Positions 1 through 6,401 of a stretch of 7,990 nt of DNA are shown one piece after another. The DNA is from an uncultured Acidimicrobiia bacterium (GTDB lineage: Bacteria > Actinomycetota > Acidimicrobiia > UBA5794): positions 1-7,990 of the forward strand of contig CAJQOW010000161.1 of NCBI GenBank assembly GCA_905480055.1. Reading direction: 5' to 3'. The notes below the pieces were generated by a model that made no database searches, had not been told where the DNA came from, and worked only from the letters and a program-made list of their open reading frames with translations. A program made the position numbers and the translations under genes. Every line of letters begins with the position of its first letter. Positions within the stretch are counted from its first letter, which is position 1.

Positions 1-2
1 CT

Positions 3-1385
3 GAGCTCTACTTCGCAGGAGGTGAAGCAACAGCAGCTCTCTACGCAAACACCGGTGAGGCAGCCGGTCCGCTCCAATTCAATGAGATGCAGGGAACCGG
101 ACTGGAACTCGATTCGGTTACGGGCGCCTATCCCATCGACATTTACTCGGACGGCATCATCGACCTCGTTGTCCTTCGCCTCGGAGAGAACGTGGTGTTC
201 CGTGGGACGGGTGGCTGTGGATTTGAGAGAGCCAATGAGCTGTGGAACATCGACGGAGGGGACGCGTGGACGGCAGGCTTCAGCGCGACGTGGGAGCCCG
301 AGGCAATCATGCCCACGCTTGCCTTTGGCAACTATCTCAATGCTGAGGCACTCACCGAGGATGTCGATCTGTGTTCAGCCAACGTCCTCCTGAGGCCCGA
401 TGACGCAACCTATGGCACGCCAGTGCCGCTCGGACCGGGGTGGTGCACCCTGTCAGTGCTCTTCAGCGATTGGGACCGCAATGGGACAGCGGATCTGCGG
501 GTGACGAACGATCGCCAGTACAACACCGACGGGGAGGAGGTGTTGTGGCAGATCGATGCGAATGATGCTCCGATCGCATACACGCGCAATGACGGCTGGA
601 AGCTGTTGCGGATCTGGGGGATGGGCATTGCATCACACGACATCACCGGTGACTCCTATCCGGAGGTGTATCTCACCAACCAGGGCGACAGCAAACTCCA
701 AACGCTCGCCGACGGCCCGGATCAACCCGCGTATGAGGACATCGCCATCCGCCGAGGAGCGACCGTCCACAAGCCGTACGTCGGCGATCAGACGCTTCCG
801 TCAACCGGCTGGCATGCTGAGTTTGATGATGTGAACAACGACGGATTCATCGACCTCTACGTGGCCAAGGGCAATGTGGACGCCATGCCGACATTCACGG
901 ATGCTGATCCGAACAACCTTCTCATCGGTCAGCCGGATGGCACCTTTGTCGAGGGCGGCAAGGCAGCGGGCATCGTGTACTTCGACAAGACCAGGGGGGC
1001 GGCCGTCGTGGATCTCAACAGCGATGGGCTGCTGGATCTCGTCGAGGTGAATCGGGTCGAGAACGTTCGCCTCTGGCGAAACGTTGGGGCTGGCACTGCG
1101 GAGAGTCCGGCGCCCATGGGTAACTGGATCAAGATCTCGCTCGCAGCGGGAGAGGTGAACCACGCAGGCGTCGGTTCCTGGATCGATGTCCGGATCGGTG
1201 ACTTCAGCATCACGCGGGAGGTCACGATCGGCGGCGGGCACGCGAGCGGCGAGCTCGGTGCACTTCACTTCGGGATCGGGCCGTCGAGCTCAGCCGAGGT
1301 TCGGGTCACTTGGCCGGATGGGTCGATGACCGAGTGGCTTCCCGCAGAAGCCGGCGAACGTCTCGCCGTATCGCGTGCGGGCTGA
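3..1385 (+). CDS. FG-GAP/VCBS-repeat protein with C-terminal ASPIC/UnbV domain (5' partial)
   Basis: The reading frame is open from the first bases of the window, so the N-terminus (including any signal peptide) lies outside; 460 residues are visible. It contains several beta-propeller-type repeats with calcium-loop-like motifs: DWDRNGTADL (about residues 156-165), DITGDSYPEVYLTN (213-226), DVNNDGFIDLYV (276-287) and DLNSDGLLDLVEVN (337-350). It ends with an ASPIC/UnbV domain (about 374-446), recognised by NWIKISL, the REVTIGGGH segment, LHFGIG and VRVTWPDG. This architecture is that of bacterial CRTAC1-like proteins, which are usually exported; the repeats are thought to fold as a propeller and the function is generally unknown. 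Three cysteines (in GGCGF, DLCSANV and GWCTL) would fit disulfides in an exported protein, which is inference. The next gene starts 44 bases downstream on the same strand. Family assignment is firm; the biological role is not. Confidence 0.9.
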   Translation, partial: ELYFAGGEATAALYANTGEAAGPLQFNEMQGTGLELDSVTGAYPIDIYSDGIIDLVVLRLGENVVFRGTGGCGFERANELWNIDGGDAWTAGFSATWEPEAIMPTLAFGNYLNAEALTEDVDLCSANVLLRPDDATYGTPVPLGPGWCTLSVLFSDWDRNGTADLRVTNDRQYNTDGEEVLWQIDANDAPIAYTRNDGWKLLRIWGMGIASHDITGDSYPEVYLTNQGDSKLQTLADGPDQPAYEDIAIRRGATVHKPYVGDQTLPSTGWHAEFDDVNNDGFIDLYVAKGNVDAMPTFTDADPNNLLIGQPDGTFVEGGKAAGIVYFDKTRGAAVVDLNSDGLLDLVEVNRVENVRLWRNVGAGTAESPAPMGNWIKISLAAGEVNHAGVGSWIDVRIGDFSITREVTIGGGHASGELGALHFGIGPSSSAEVRVTWPDGSMTEWLPAEAGERLAVSRAG

Positions 1386-1420
1386 CCCACAGTCTGGGAT
1401 GCTTGTTCGGCACGACCTTT

Positions 1421-1424
1421 GGAG
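1421..1424 (+). promoter_or_regulatory. Ribosome binding site deciding the M24 gene start
   Basis: GGAG lies 5 bases before the ATG at 1430. The reading frame is open upstream to an ATG at 1310, but that would put 40 extra arginine-rich codons inside the end of the preceding gene, so the downstream start is preferred. Confidence 0.6.
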
Positions 1425-1429
1425 TACCG

Positions 1430-2800
1430 ATGAATGTCCACTTGGAGCATGTGGAGCTCCCTGACTTTGGGAGAGCGGGGGCAAGGCCAGAGCTCGCGGA
1501 CGAGATGCATCGCAATCGGTTCGCCGAGTTTCGGAGGCGACTGGAGGCTTCAGGCTTTGACGCAGCAGTTGTGTACGCCGACCGCGAGCACAGCGCCAAC
1601 CTCTCCTTTCTATCCGGATTCGACCCGAGGTTTGAGGAGGCGCTCCTCGTCGTCGGTCCTGGACGCGACCCATTGCTCCTGACGGGGAACGAGTGCGTTG
1701 GTATGGGTGCTGCGGCCCCGCTCCCCATGCGAGTTGAGCTCCACCAGGAGTTCAGCCTCCCCGGCCAGCCCAGGGATCGTTCACGAGCGCTGGGTGAGGT
1801 CTTCCGTGACGAAGGGCTCGTCAGGGGAACGAGAGTCGCGGCCGTTGGCTGGAAGGAGATGGCCAATGCAAGCTTGATCGAAGTGCCGGCCTGGATCGTC
1901 GACGCGCTGCGGGCTTCGGTTGGCGAGTCGGGCGAGATCCTGAATGCGAACTCGATACTCACCGATGCCGGGCGAGGCATGCGGGTACGCAACGAAATCG
2001 ATCAACTCGCGGCCATGGAATATGCCAGCACGCGGACCTCGAGCGGTGTGCGTGACGTCGTCTTCGGGCTGCGGCCCGGCCTGCGCGAGGACGATGCCGT
2101 CGCCCTGCTCGGTTGGGATGGGAGTCCTCTGTCGTGTCATCTCATGCTGTCGAGCGGTCCTCGAGCATCGCTCGGCCTGCTATCACCCACGAGCAGGAAG
2201 ATCGAACGGGGTGACCGGTTCACCACCGCCTTCGGGACCTGGGGGGCGCTCAACTGTCGGGCAGGCTTCGTCGTTGCTGACGCGACGGAACTCCCTGCAG
2301 GTGCATCGGACTATGTCGATCGGTTGGTGAAGCCCTACTTCGCAGCCATTGTCGAGTGGTACCAGTCCCTCCATATCGGCCAAACCGGTGACGTCATGTT
2401 CGAGATCATCGATAGGCATCTGGGAGATCCGTTCTTCGGCATCTTCCTCAACCCCGGCCACCAGATTCACCTCGATGAGTGGGTGAACTCTCCGGTCTTC
2501 AAGGGGTCTGACATCGAGCTGCAATCTGGCATGGCGTTGCAGGTCGACGTGATCCCAGCAACCGGGTCGGAGTACTTCACCACCAACATCGAAGATGGCA
2601 TCGCCCTCTTGGATGAAGATGGTCGGGAGGAGTTTGCCAATCGCTATCCGGAGGCATGGGACCGTATCGTCGCCAGACGCATGTTCATGCGCGATGTCAT
2701 TGGAATCGATCTCGACGCTGCTGTGCTGCCGTTCAGCAACATCCCCGCCTACCTTGCGCCATTCCTCCTCGACCCGACCCTGGCGATGGTTGCGAACTGA
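1430..2800 (+). CDS. Peptidase M24 (creatinase/aminopeptidase P-like) family protein with degenerate metal site
   Basis: A 456-residue protein. The N-terminal part (about 25-180) resembles the creatinase N-terminal domain (FDAAVVYADREHSANLSFLS). The C-terminal part (about 185-420) resembles the M24 pita-bread fold. The start at 1430 is chosen because GGAG (1421-1424) sits 5 bases upstream; the frame stays open further upstream but would overlap the preceding gene. Known M24 metalloenzymes use Asp, Asp, His, Glu, Glu. Here the first Asp position reads Ala267 (GDRFTTAFG), the second falls in NCRAGF (275-280) with no acidic residue, the His is probably kept as H344 (NPGHQIHLDEW), the first Glu is Asp373 (LQVDV) and the second is kept as E388 (NIEDG). 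The second conserved His (seven residues after the first) is Trp351. It may therefore be a metal-independent hydrolase, as creatinase is, or a non-catalytic homologue. The substrate cannot be told. No signal peptide is visible, so it is probably cytoplasmic. Confidence 0.82.
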   Translation: MNVHLEHVELPDFGRAGARPELADEMHRNRFAEFRRRLEASGFDAAVVYADREHSANLSFLSGFDPRFEEALLVVGPGRDPLLLTGNECVGMGAAAPLPMRVELHQEFSLPGQPRDRSRALGEVFRDEGLVRGTRVAAVGWKEMANASLIEVPAWIVDALRASVGESGEILNANSILTDAGRGMRVRNEIDQLAAMEYASTRTSSGVRDVVFGLRPGLREDDAVALLGWDGSPLSCHLMLSSGPRASLGLLSPTSRKIERGDRFTTAFGTWGALNCRAGFVVADATELPAGASDYVDRLVKPYFAAIVEWYQSLHIGQTGDVMFEIIDRHLGDPFFGIFLNPGHQIHLDEWVNSPVFKGSDIELQSGMALQVDVIPATGSEYFTTNIEDGIALLDEDGREEFANRYPEAWDRIVARRMFMRDVIGIDLDAAVLPFSNIPAYLAPFLLDPTLAMVAN

Positions 2801-2854
2801 TCAGCAACGATGCGGCTGAGATCTGTCGCAAGAACGGCCTTACGCCGGCTGCGG
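2801..2854. other. Short convergent intergenic gap
   Basis: 54 bases separate the stop codons of the M24 gene (+ strand) and xylA (- strand). A terminator serving one or both would be expected here, but I see no clean GC-rich hairpin followed by a T-run on either strand; only short, imperfect GGCC/GCCGGC-type complementarity is present. Termination may be factor-dependent or lie within the coding ends. Confidence 0.5.
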
Positions 2855-4183
2855 CTAGACCGTCATCCAGATGGTTCGGTTCACCAGGTTCTCGAGCTCC
2901 TCCTGGTTGCCAGAGACCGGAGCCGGGTCGATGTCGCCGGATGCGACCCGCTGCTCCAGACTGGCCAGGTCTGCGGTGCCGGACAGGATGTCGGTCCCGA
3001 GTTCGGTTGACCAACCGGCATAACGCGCATCTCTGGCAGCCTCGAGGGTGCCATCCTCGATGAGTGTTGCCGCAACCAGCAGCGACTGGGCCAGCGTGTC
3101 TGCTGCGCCGATGTGACCATGGAACAGATCGTTGCGGTCCATCGATTGGCGCCTGAGCTTCGTGTCGAAGTTGAAGCCTCCGGAGGTGAACCCGCCACCG
3201 CGAAGGATCTCGTACACCACCAGGCTCATCTCCTCAACGGAGTTCGGGAACTGGTCCGTATCCCAACCGTTCTGCGGGTCACCACGGTTCGCATCGATGC
3301 TGCCGAAGATGCCGTTGTCGACGGCGTAGGCCACCTCGTGCAGGAAGCTATGCCCAGCCAATGTCGCGTGGTTGCCCTCGATATTGACGAACAACTCTCC
3401 AAGCAGGTCGTACCTCTCCAGGAATCCGTGCACGGTCGCGCTGTCGTAGTCGTACTGGTGCTTGGTTGGTTCCTGGGGCTTGGGCTCGATGAAGAGTTGG
3501 CCTTCGAAGCCGATCGACTTCTTGTAGTCGACGACCATGTGAAGGAATCTCGCGAACTGGTCTGCTTCCTGCTTCATCCGCGTGTTGAGCAGGGTCTCGT
3601 AACCCTCGCGTCCTCCCCACAGCACATAGCTCGAGCCGCCGAGGCGAAGGGTGGCGTCGAGCGCGTTCTTGACCTGCGCGGCTGCGTAGGCGAACACTTT
3701 GGGGTCGGGATTCGTTGACGCCCCAGCGGCGAACCGGGGATGGCTGAACGCGTTCGTCGTCCCCCACAAGAGCTTGACACCGGTCTCGGCCATCTTGTCT
3801 TGTGCGTAGTCGACCATCGACTCGAAGTTCGCCCTGGTCTCGGAGAACGTGGTTCCGTCGGGAGCGATGTCTGCGTCGTGGAAACACCAGAACGGCAATC
3901 CCAGCTTTGCAAAGAATTCGAAAGCGGCATCCATCTTCATCCTGGCGGCATCCATGGGATCGGCGGTGCTGTCGTTCCACGGGCGATCAAAGGTGCCGGA
4001 TCCGAAGATGTCGCTTCCGGGCCAAGCAAAGCTGTGCCAGTAGCACACGGCCATGCGAAGCTGGTCCTCCATGGTTTTGCCAAGCACCACACGATCCGGG
4101 TCGTAGAAGTGGTAGGCAAGCGGGTTGTCGGACTCAGGTCCTTCGTATCGGACCTTGTCGACGCCTGAGAAGAATTCGGTCAT
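2855..4183 (-). CDS. xylA: Xylose isomerase (long, E. coli-like class)
   Basis: This enzyme (EC 5.3.1.5) interconverts D-xylose and D-xylulose in the cytoplasm using two divalent metal ions. The protein is 442 residues, close to the roughly 440 of the long class II enzymes and longer than the roughly 390 of the classical Streptomyces (class I) enzymes. The whole catalytic set is visible: H102 and D105 (FHDAD), E233 and K235 ([15 protein letters not shown]), E269 and H272 ([12 protein letters not shown]), D297 (SIDANRGD), D308 and D310 (GWDTDQFP) and D340 (NFDTK). These sit one residue later than the E. coli numbering I recall. The N-terminus [15 protein letters not shown] aligns with E. coli MQAYFDQLDRVRYEG, which fixes the start at 4183. 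A GGAGG box lies 6 bases upstream of it. An in-frame ATG at 4231 also has a GAGG-like box but would add 16 residues with no family match. It lies 94 bases downstream of the LacI-family gene on the same strand, so it may be co-transcribed with it, driven from its own operator-bearing promoter, or both. Confidence 0.97.
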   Translation of the reverse strand: MTEFFSGVDKVRYEGPESDNPLAYHFYDPDRVVLGKTMEDQLRMAVCYWHSFAWPGSDIFGSGTFDRPWNDSTADPMDAARMKMDAAFEFFAKLGLPFWCFHDADIAPDGTTFSETRANFESMVDYAQDKMAETGVKLLWGTTNAFSHPRFAAGASTNPDPKVFAYAAAQVKNALDATLRLGGSSYVLWGGREGYETLLNTRMKQEADQFARFLHMVVDYKKSIGFEGQLFIEPKPQEPTKHQYDYDSATVHGFLERYDLLGELFVNIEGNHATLAGHSFLHEVAYAVDNGIFGSIDANRGDPQNGWDTDQFPNSVEEMSLVVYEILRGGGFTSGGFNFDTKLRRQSMDRNDLFHGHIGAADTLAQSLLVAATLIEDGTLEAARDARYAGWSTELGTDILSGTADLASLEQRVASGDIDPAPVSGNQEELENLVNRTIWMTV

Positions 4184-4189
4184 TGACGT

Positions 4190-4194
4190 CCTCC
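4190..4194 (-). promoter_or_regulatory. Ribosome binding site of xylA
   Basis: GGAGG on the - strand, 6 bases before the ATG at 4183. It supports this start over in-frame ATG codons at 4231 and 4264. Confidence 0.75.
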
Positions 4195-4215
4195 GTGGTG
4201 TGTCGCTGCAATCCG

Positions 4216-4229
4216 GATCGTATACGTTC
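4216..4229. promoter_or_regulatory. Candidate LacI-family operator upstream of xylA
   Basis: The + strand reads GATCGTATACGTTC: a perfect 8-base palindrome CGTATACG (4219-4226) extended by outer matching GA/TC bases with one mismatched pair. It lies 32 bases before the xylA start and within the gap that follows the LacI-family gene. LacI-family regulators bind short palindromes close to the genes they control, so autologous control of xylA is a reasonable inference. Its AT-rich centre could also act as part of a -10 element (TATACG on the - strand), and a repressor bound there would block transcription. No second copy of the 8-mer was found by eye in the window. Confidence 0.45.
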
Positions 4230-4232
4230 ATA

Positions 4233-4254
4233 GGGACCTCGCATCGTCGGTCCC
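4233..4254. repeat. Inverted repeat GGGACC-N10-GGTCCC upstream of xylA
   Basis: Two perfect 6-base arms (4233-4238 and 4249-4254) are separated by 10 bases, adjacent to the CGTATACG palindrome. The arm spacing puts the centres 16 bases apart, which could suit a dimeric DNA-binding protein, or the arms could form an RNA hairpin in a leader transcribed from lacI. There is no T-run after it, so it is not a typical intrinsic terminator. Confidence 0.4.
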
Positions 4255-4277
4255 ATACGCGCACAGTCGGAGCGATT

Positions 4278-5282
4278 CTACGCGCGCACTGGTCCGGTGG
4301 TACCCCTGACGATCAACTCTGTCGGTATCTCGACGCTTGTCTCGGTCGGTTCGTTGTTCTGAATCGCGTCGAGCAGCATGCGCGCGGCGGTGCGGCCCAT
4401 CTCGCCCATGGGTTGGCGCACCGTGGTGAGGCCGGGATCCACATACCGCGCTTCCGGAATGTCGTCGAAGCCGACGACCGAGAGTTCGCCAGGGACATCG
4501 ACTCCGAGTTCGCGTGCGGCTCGCAGCACTCCCAACGCCTCCGTGTCAGATGAGGCGATGATCGCCGTCGGAGGTTCAGCGAGTGAGAGCAGCGATTGTG
4601 CAGCCCGGTATCCGCTACCCGGCAAGAAGTCGCCCTGTTCGATGAGCTCGTGGTCCTCCGCGATCCCGAGGGTCGCGAGGCTTGCCTCGTAGGCCTTGAG
4701 GCGCACTCGCGCTGAGTGGACATCGAGGAGGCCGGTGACGAATGCAATGCGCCGATGCCCAAGGCCGAACAGGTGCTCCACGGCGTCGGCCGTGCCCGCA
4801 ATGTTCATCGTGTTGATCACGGGTACATCAGCTTTGGGGGCGTGGTCGATGAGGACCATCGGGAACCCGCGTGCGCCGATGTCGTCGAGGATCGACTCGA
4901 AACCGGGCGATAGGAGCACGATGAGGCCCTCGACCAAGCCGTTGAGCAGGGAGTGCACGTATCGGGTTCGATCTTTCCGCATGTGCAGCGTGCCGACCAT
5001 TAGATCGTATCCCTCATCGGACAGAGTGCTGTCGACACTCTTGGCCACCTGAGCGATGTAGGAACTCTCAAGGTCATCGACGAGCAGCCCGACGACCTGG
5101 GTCTTTCCGCCGGCGAGGCCTCGAGCCCTGAGGTTGGGGACATACCCAAGCCGATCCATCGCATCTTGCACCCGTTTGCGAGTCTCTGGCTTGATGTTGG
5201 GGTGACCGTTCGCGACCCTCGATACGGTCGCGGTCGATACCCCGGCTTCTGCCGCTACGTCGAAGATCGTGACCGAATTCAC
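4278..5282 (-). CDS. LacI-family transcriptional regulator, probable xylose-locus repressor
   Basis: The protein has 334 residues, the usual length of the LacI/GalR family. The N-terminal helix-turn-helix is textbook ([20 protein letters not shown], residues 5-24), followed by GYVPN (46-50) and the hinge helix ARGLAGG (53-59). The rest is the periplasmic-binding-protein-like effector domain, with [10 protein letters not shown] (175-184), [10 protein letters not shown] (244-253), [20 protein letters not shown] (269-288) and a closing TELIVRGTT (321-329). The start is a GTG at 5282, because the helix-turn-helix begins at once and no ATG lies nearby; AGGGGG is 4 bases upstream, a rather short spacing. 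It sits between xylA (same strand, 94 bases downstream) and the divergent mutarotase-like/xylB/GH1 genes, so it probably controls both arms. D-xylose, a xylooligosaccharide or another sugar from the locus is the likely inducer; the effector is inferred from context only and cannot be read from the sequence. Confidence 0.95.
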   Translation of the reverse strand: MNSVTIFDVAAEAGVSTATVSRVANGHPNIKPETRKRVQDAMDRLGYVPNLRARGLAGGKTQVVGLLVDDLESSYIAQVAKSVDSTLSDEGYDLMVGTLHMRKDRTRYVHSLLNGLVEGLIVLLSPGFESILDDIGARGFPMVLIDHAPKADVPVINTMNIAGTADAVEHLFGLGHRRIAFVTGLLDVHSARVRLKAYEASLATLGIAEDHELIEQGDFLPGSGYRAAQSLLSLAEPPTAIIASSDTEALGVLRAARELGVDVPGELSVVGFDDIPEARYVDPGLTTVRQPMGEMGRTAARMLLDAIQNNEPTETSVEIPTELIVRGTTGPVRA

Positions 5283-5504
5283 GTGGCCCCCTGCGGTGTC
5301 GCCCCCATGCGACTTGTCCGAGATGGTACCGAGCCCGCGTCCGGGCCGCTGGTTGCCATGGCGGACGAGCGAGCCTGGCACTGGCTGCAAAGGCGCAACC
5401 CCGAGGGTGCCCGGTTGGGGGTCCTGAGCCGGTGGAAGAGTCCGCACAGTGCTCGACCGACCGTATCGTGCAGGTGAGCGGCCATCTCCACCGTTTCTCT
5501 CTAC
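5283..5504. promoter_or_regulatory. Divergent intergenic control region
   Basis: 222 bases between the GTG starts of the LacI-family gene (- strand) and the mutarotase-like gene (+ strand). No gene is supported in it. Both arms must be promoted from here or nearby. Visible items are an 8-base palindrome GCCATGGC (5355-5362), a small hairpin GCCCG-CGTC-CGGGC (5333-5346) and a possible weak + strand -10 (TATCGT, 5464-5469) with only a poor -35 partner 17 bases upstream. The CGTATACG palindrome found before xylA is not repeated here; CCGTATCG (5461-5468) is the nearest resemblance. No convincing sigma-70-like promoter can be named. Confidence 0.5.
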
Positions 5505-6401
5505 GTGACTCACAACGCTTTTCCCACCTCCATCGAATCCTCCACGGTCCGGCTCGGTGCGTTCGAGGCCGAGGTTGTCACCAATGCCGGACCGCGCATC
5601 CTCGGCTATCGCAGGGTGGGTGAGTCGAGCCCGTTCGCCCGCCTGCCCAACGACGGCATTGATCACCCCGCCTCGGGCCGATACCGGTTCCTTGGCGGGC
5701 ATCGACTGTGGCGAGCGCCCGAGGATCCAGCGGTCACCTACGAGCCCGATGACGCCGACGTCGACGTCAGTGAGTCATCCGACGGCTTCGAGATCGTGGG
5801 TGGGCCCGACAGCGACGGGATCGTCAAGCACCTCACCGTCACGATTCGCGGCGAGTACACCGTTGTCGACCACTCATTGGAGAACCGCGGCAGGGAGCAA
5901 CGGCTGGCCGCTCCCTGGGCGATCACGCAGCTCTCGCCCGGAGGGACCGCCTACCTCCCGACCACCGCCGACCCGGTCGATCCCGAAGCGCTGCTCCCCA
6001 ATCGGTCGCTGGTCCTGTGGCCATACACCGATCTGACCGCCCCCGAGCTCACGTTCCACGACACCTTCATCACCATCCATGCAAGCGATCGCGAGGCAAA
6101 GCTGAAGCTCGGTCTTGCGAATCGGCGAGGATGGCTCGCCTACCACTTCGGAAACTCACTGTTCGTCAAGTGGGCCCACGCTCACAGGGATGAGGCGTAC
6201 TACGTCGACCTGGGCGCTTCCGCACAGTGCTACCGCGACCACCGATTCCTCGAGCTGGAGACCGTCGGATCGAGGGCGAGCCTTGCCAAGCGGGAGCGGG
6301 TAACCCATCGTGAGGTGTGGACCATCATCGACCTTGGCGATCGTCATGTCCATGACGTGATCAGGGACCTCCCGATCGAGCCGGATGGACTGGTTGTGTG
6401 A
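5505..6401 (+). CDS. Galactose-mutarotase-fold (aldose epimerase-like) protein, DUF4380-like
   Basis: A 298-residue protein resembling carbohydrate-binding mutarotase-superfamily proteins. Visible features are an opening beta-strand segment VRLGAFEAEVVTNAGPRILG (15-34), the family-like block FLGGHRLWRAPED (62-74), a central AAPWAITQLSPGG (135-147) and a late QCYRDHRFLELETVG (241-255). The last two blocks and GGHRLW recall DUF4380 proteins, but I cannot run a profile search. The classical GalM catalytic layout is not obvious, so mutarotase activity is not proven. The start is the GTG at 5505: a stop at 5475 bounds the frame upstream, and the first beta-strand would be lost with any later start. 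No Shine-Dalgarno sequence is visible before it, which is odd and could mean a leaderless or weakly translated start. Its TGA overlaps the GTG of xylB, so the two are probably translationally coupled. A role in processing or anomer interconversion of xylose or xylosides is inference from context. Confidence 0.8.
   Translation: MTHNAFPTSIESSTVRLGAFEAEVVTNAGPRILGYRRVGESSPFARLPNDGIDHPASGRYRFLGGHRLWRAPEDPAVTYEPDDADVDVSESSDGFEIVGGPDSDGIVKHLTVTIRGEYTVVDHSLENRGREQRLAAPWAITQLSPGGTAYLPTTADPVDPEALLPNRSLVLWPYTDLTAPELTFHDTFITIHASDREAKLKLGLANRRGWLAYHFGNSLFVKWAHAHRDEAYYVDLGASAQCYRDHRFLELETVGSRASLAKRERVTHREVWTIIDLGDRHVHDVIRDLPIEPDGLVV
6383..6389 (+). promoter_or_regulatory. Probable ribosome binding site of xylB
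   Basis: GGATGGA, 8 bases before the GTG start at 6398, lies within the end of the preceding gene. Together with the GTGA overlap it supports coupled translation. Confidence 0.45.

Noticed and set aside
1306..1992. Open frame on the - strand opposite the M24 gene start (228 codons)
   Set aside because: The translation is Ser/Arg/Pro-rich and matches no family. The + strand frame has clear domain structure and a ribosome binding site.
3113..3718. Open frame on the + strand opposite xylA (201 codons)
   Set aside because: It is antisense to a complete xylose isomerase with every catalytic residue in place, and its translation shows no motif.
4184..4231. Alternative xylA start at the ATG at 4231
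   Set aside because: A GAGG-like box is present upstream, but the 16 added residues match nothing in xylose isomerases, and the start at 4183 has a better GGAGG box and aligns with the E. coli N-terminus.
5333..5346. Hairpin GCCCG-CGTC-CGGGC in the divergent region as a terminator or operator
   Set aside because: The stem is only 5 bases, there is no T-run, and such short hairpins are expected by chance in GC-rich DNA.
5355..5362. GCCATGGC palindrome as a LacI-type operator
   Set aside because: It is 8 bases with no extended symmetry and does not resemble the palindrome in front of xylA, so chance is likely.
5283..5702. N-terminal extension of the LacI-family protein to an ATG at 5702
   Set aside because: It would add 140 residues of low-complexity sequence before the helix-turn-helix, would overlap the divergent mutarotase-like gene, and LacI proteins normally begin just before the helix-turn-helix.
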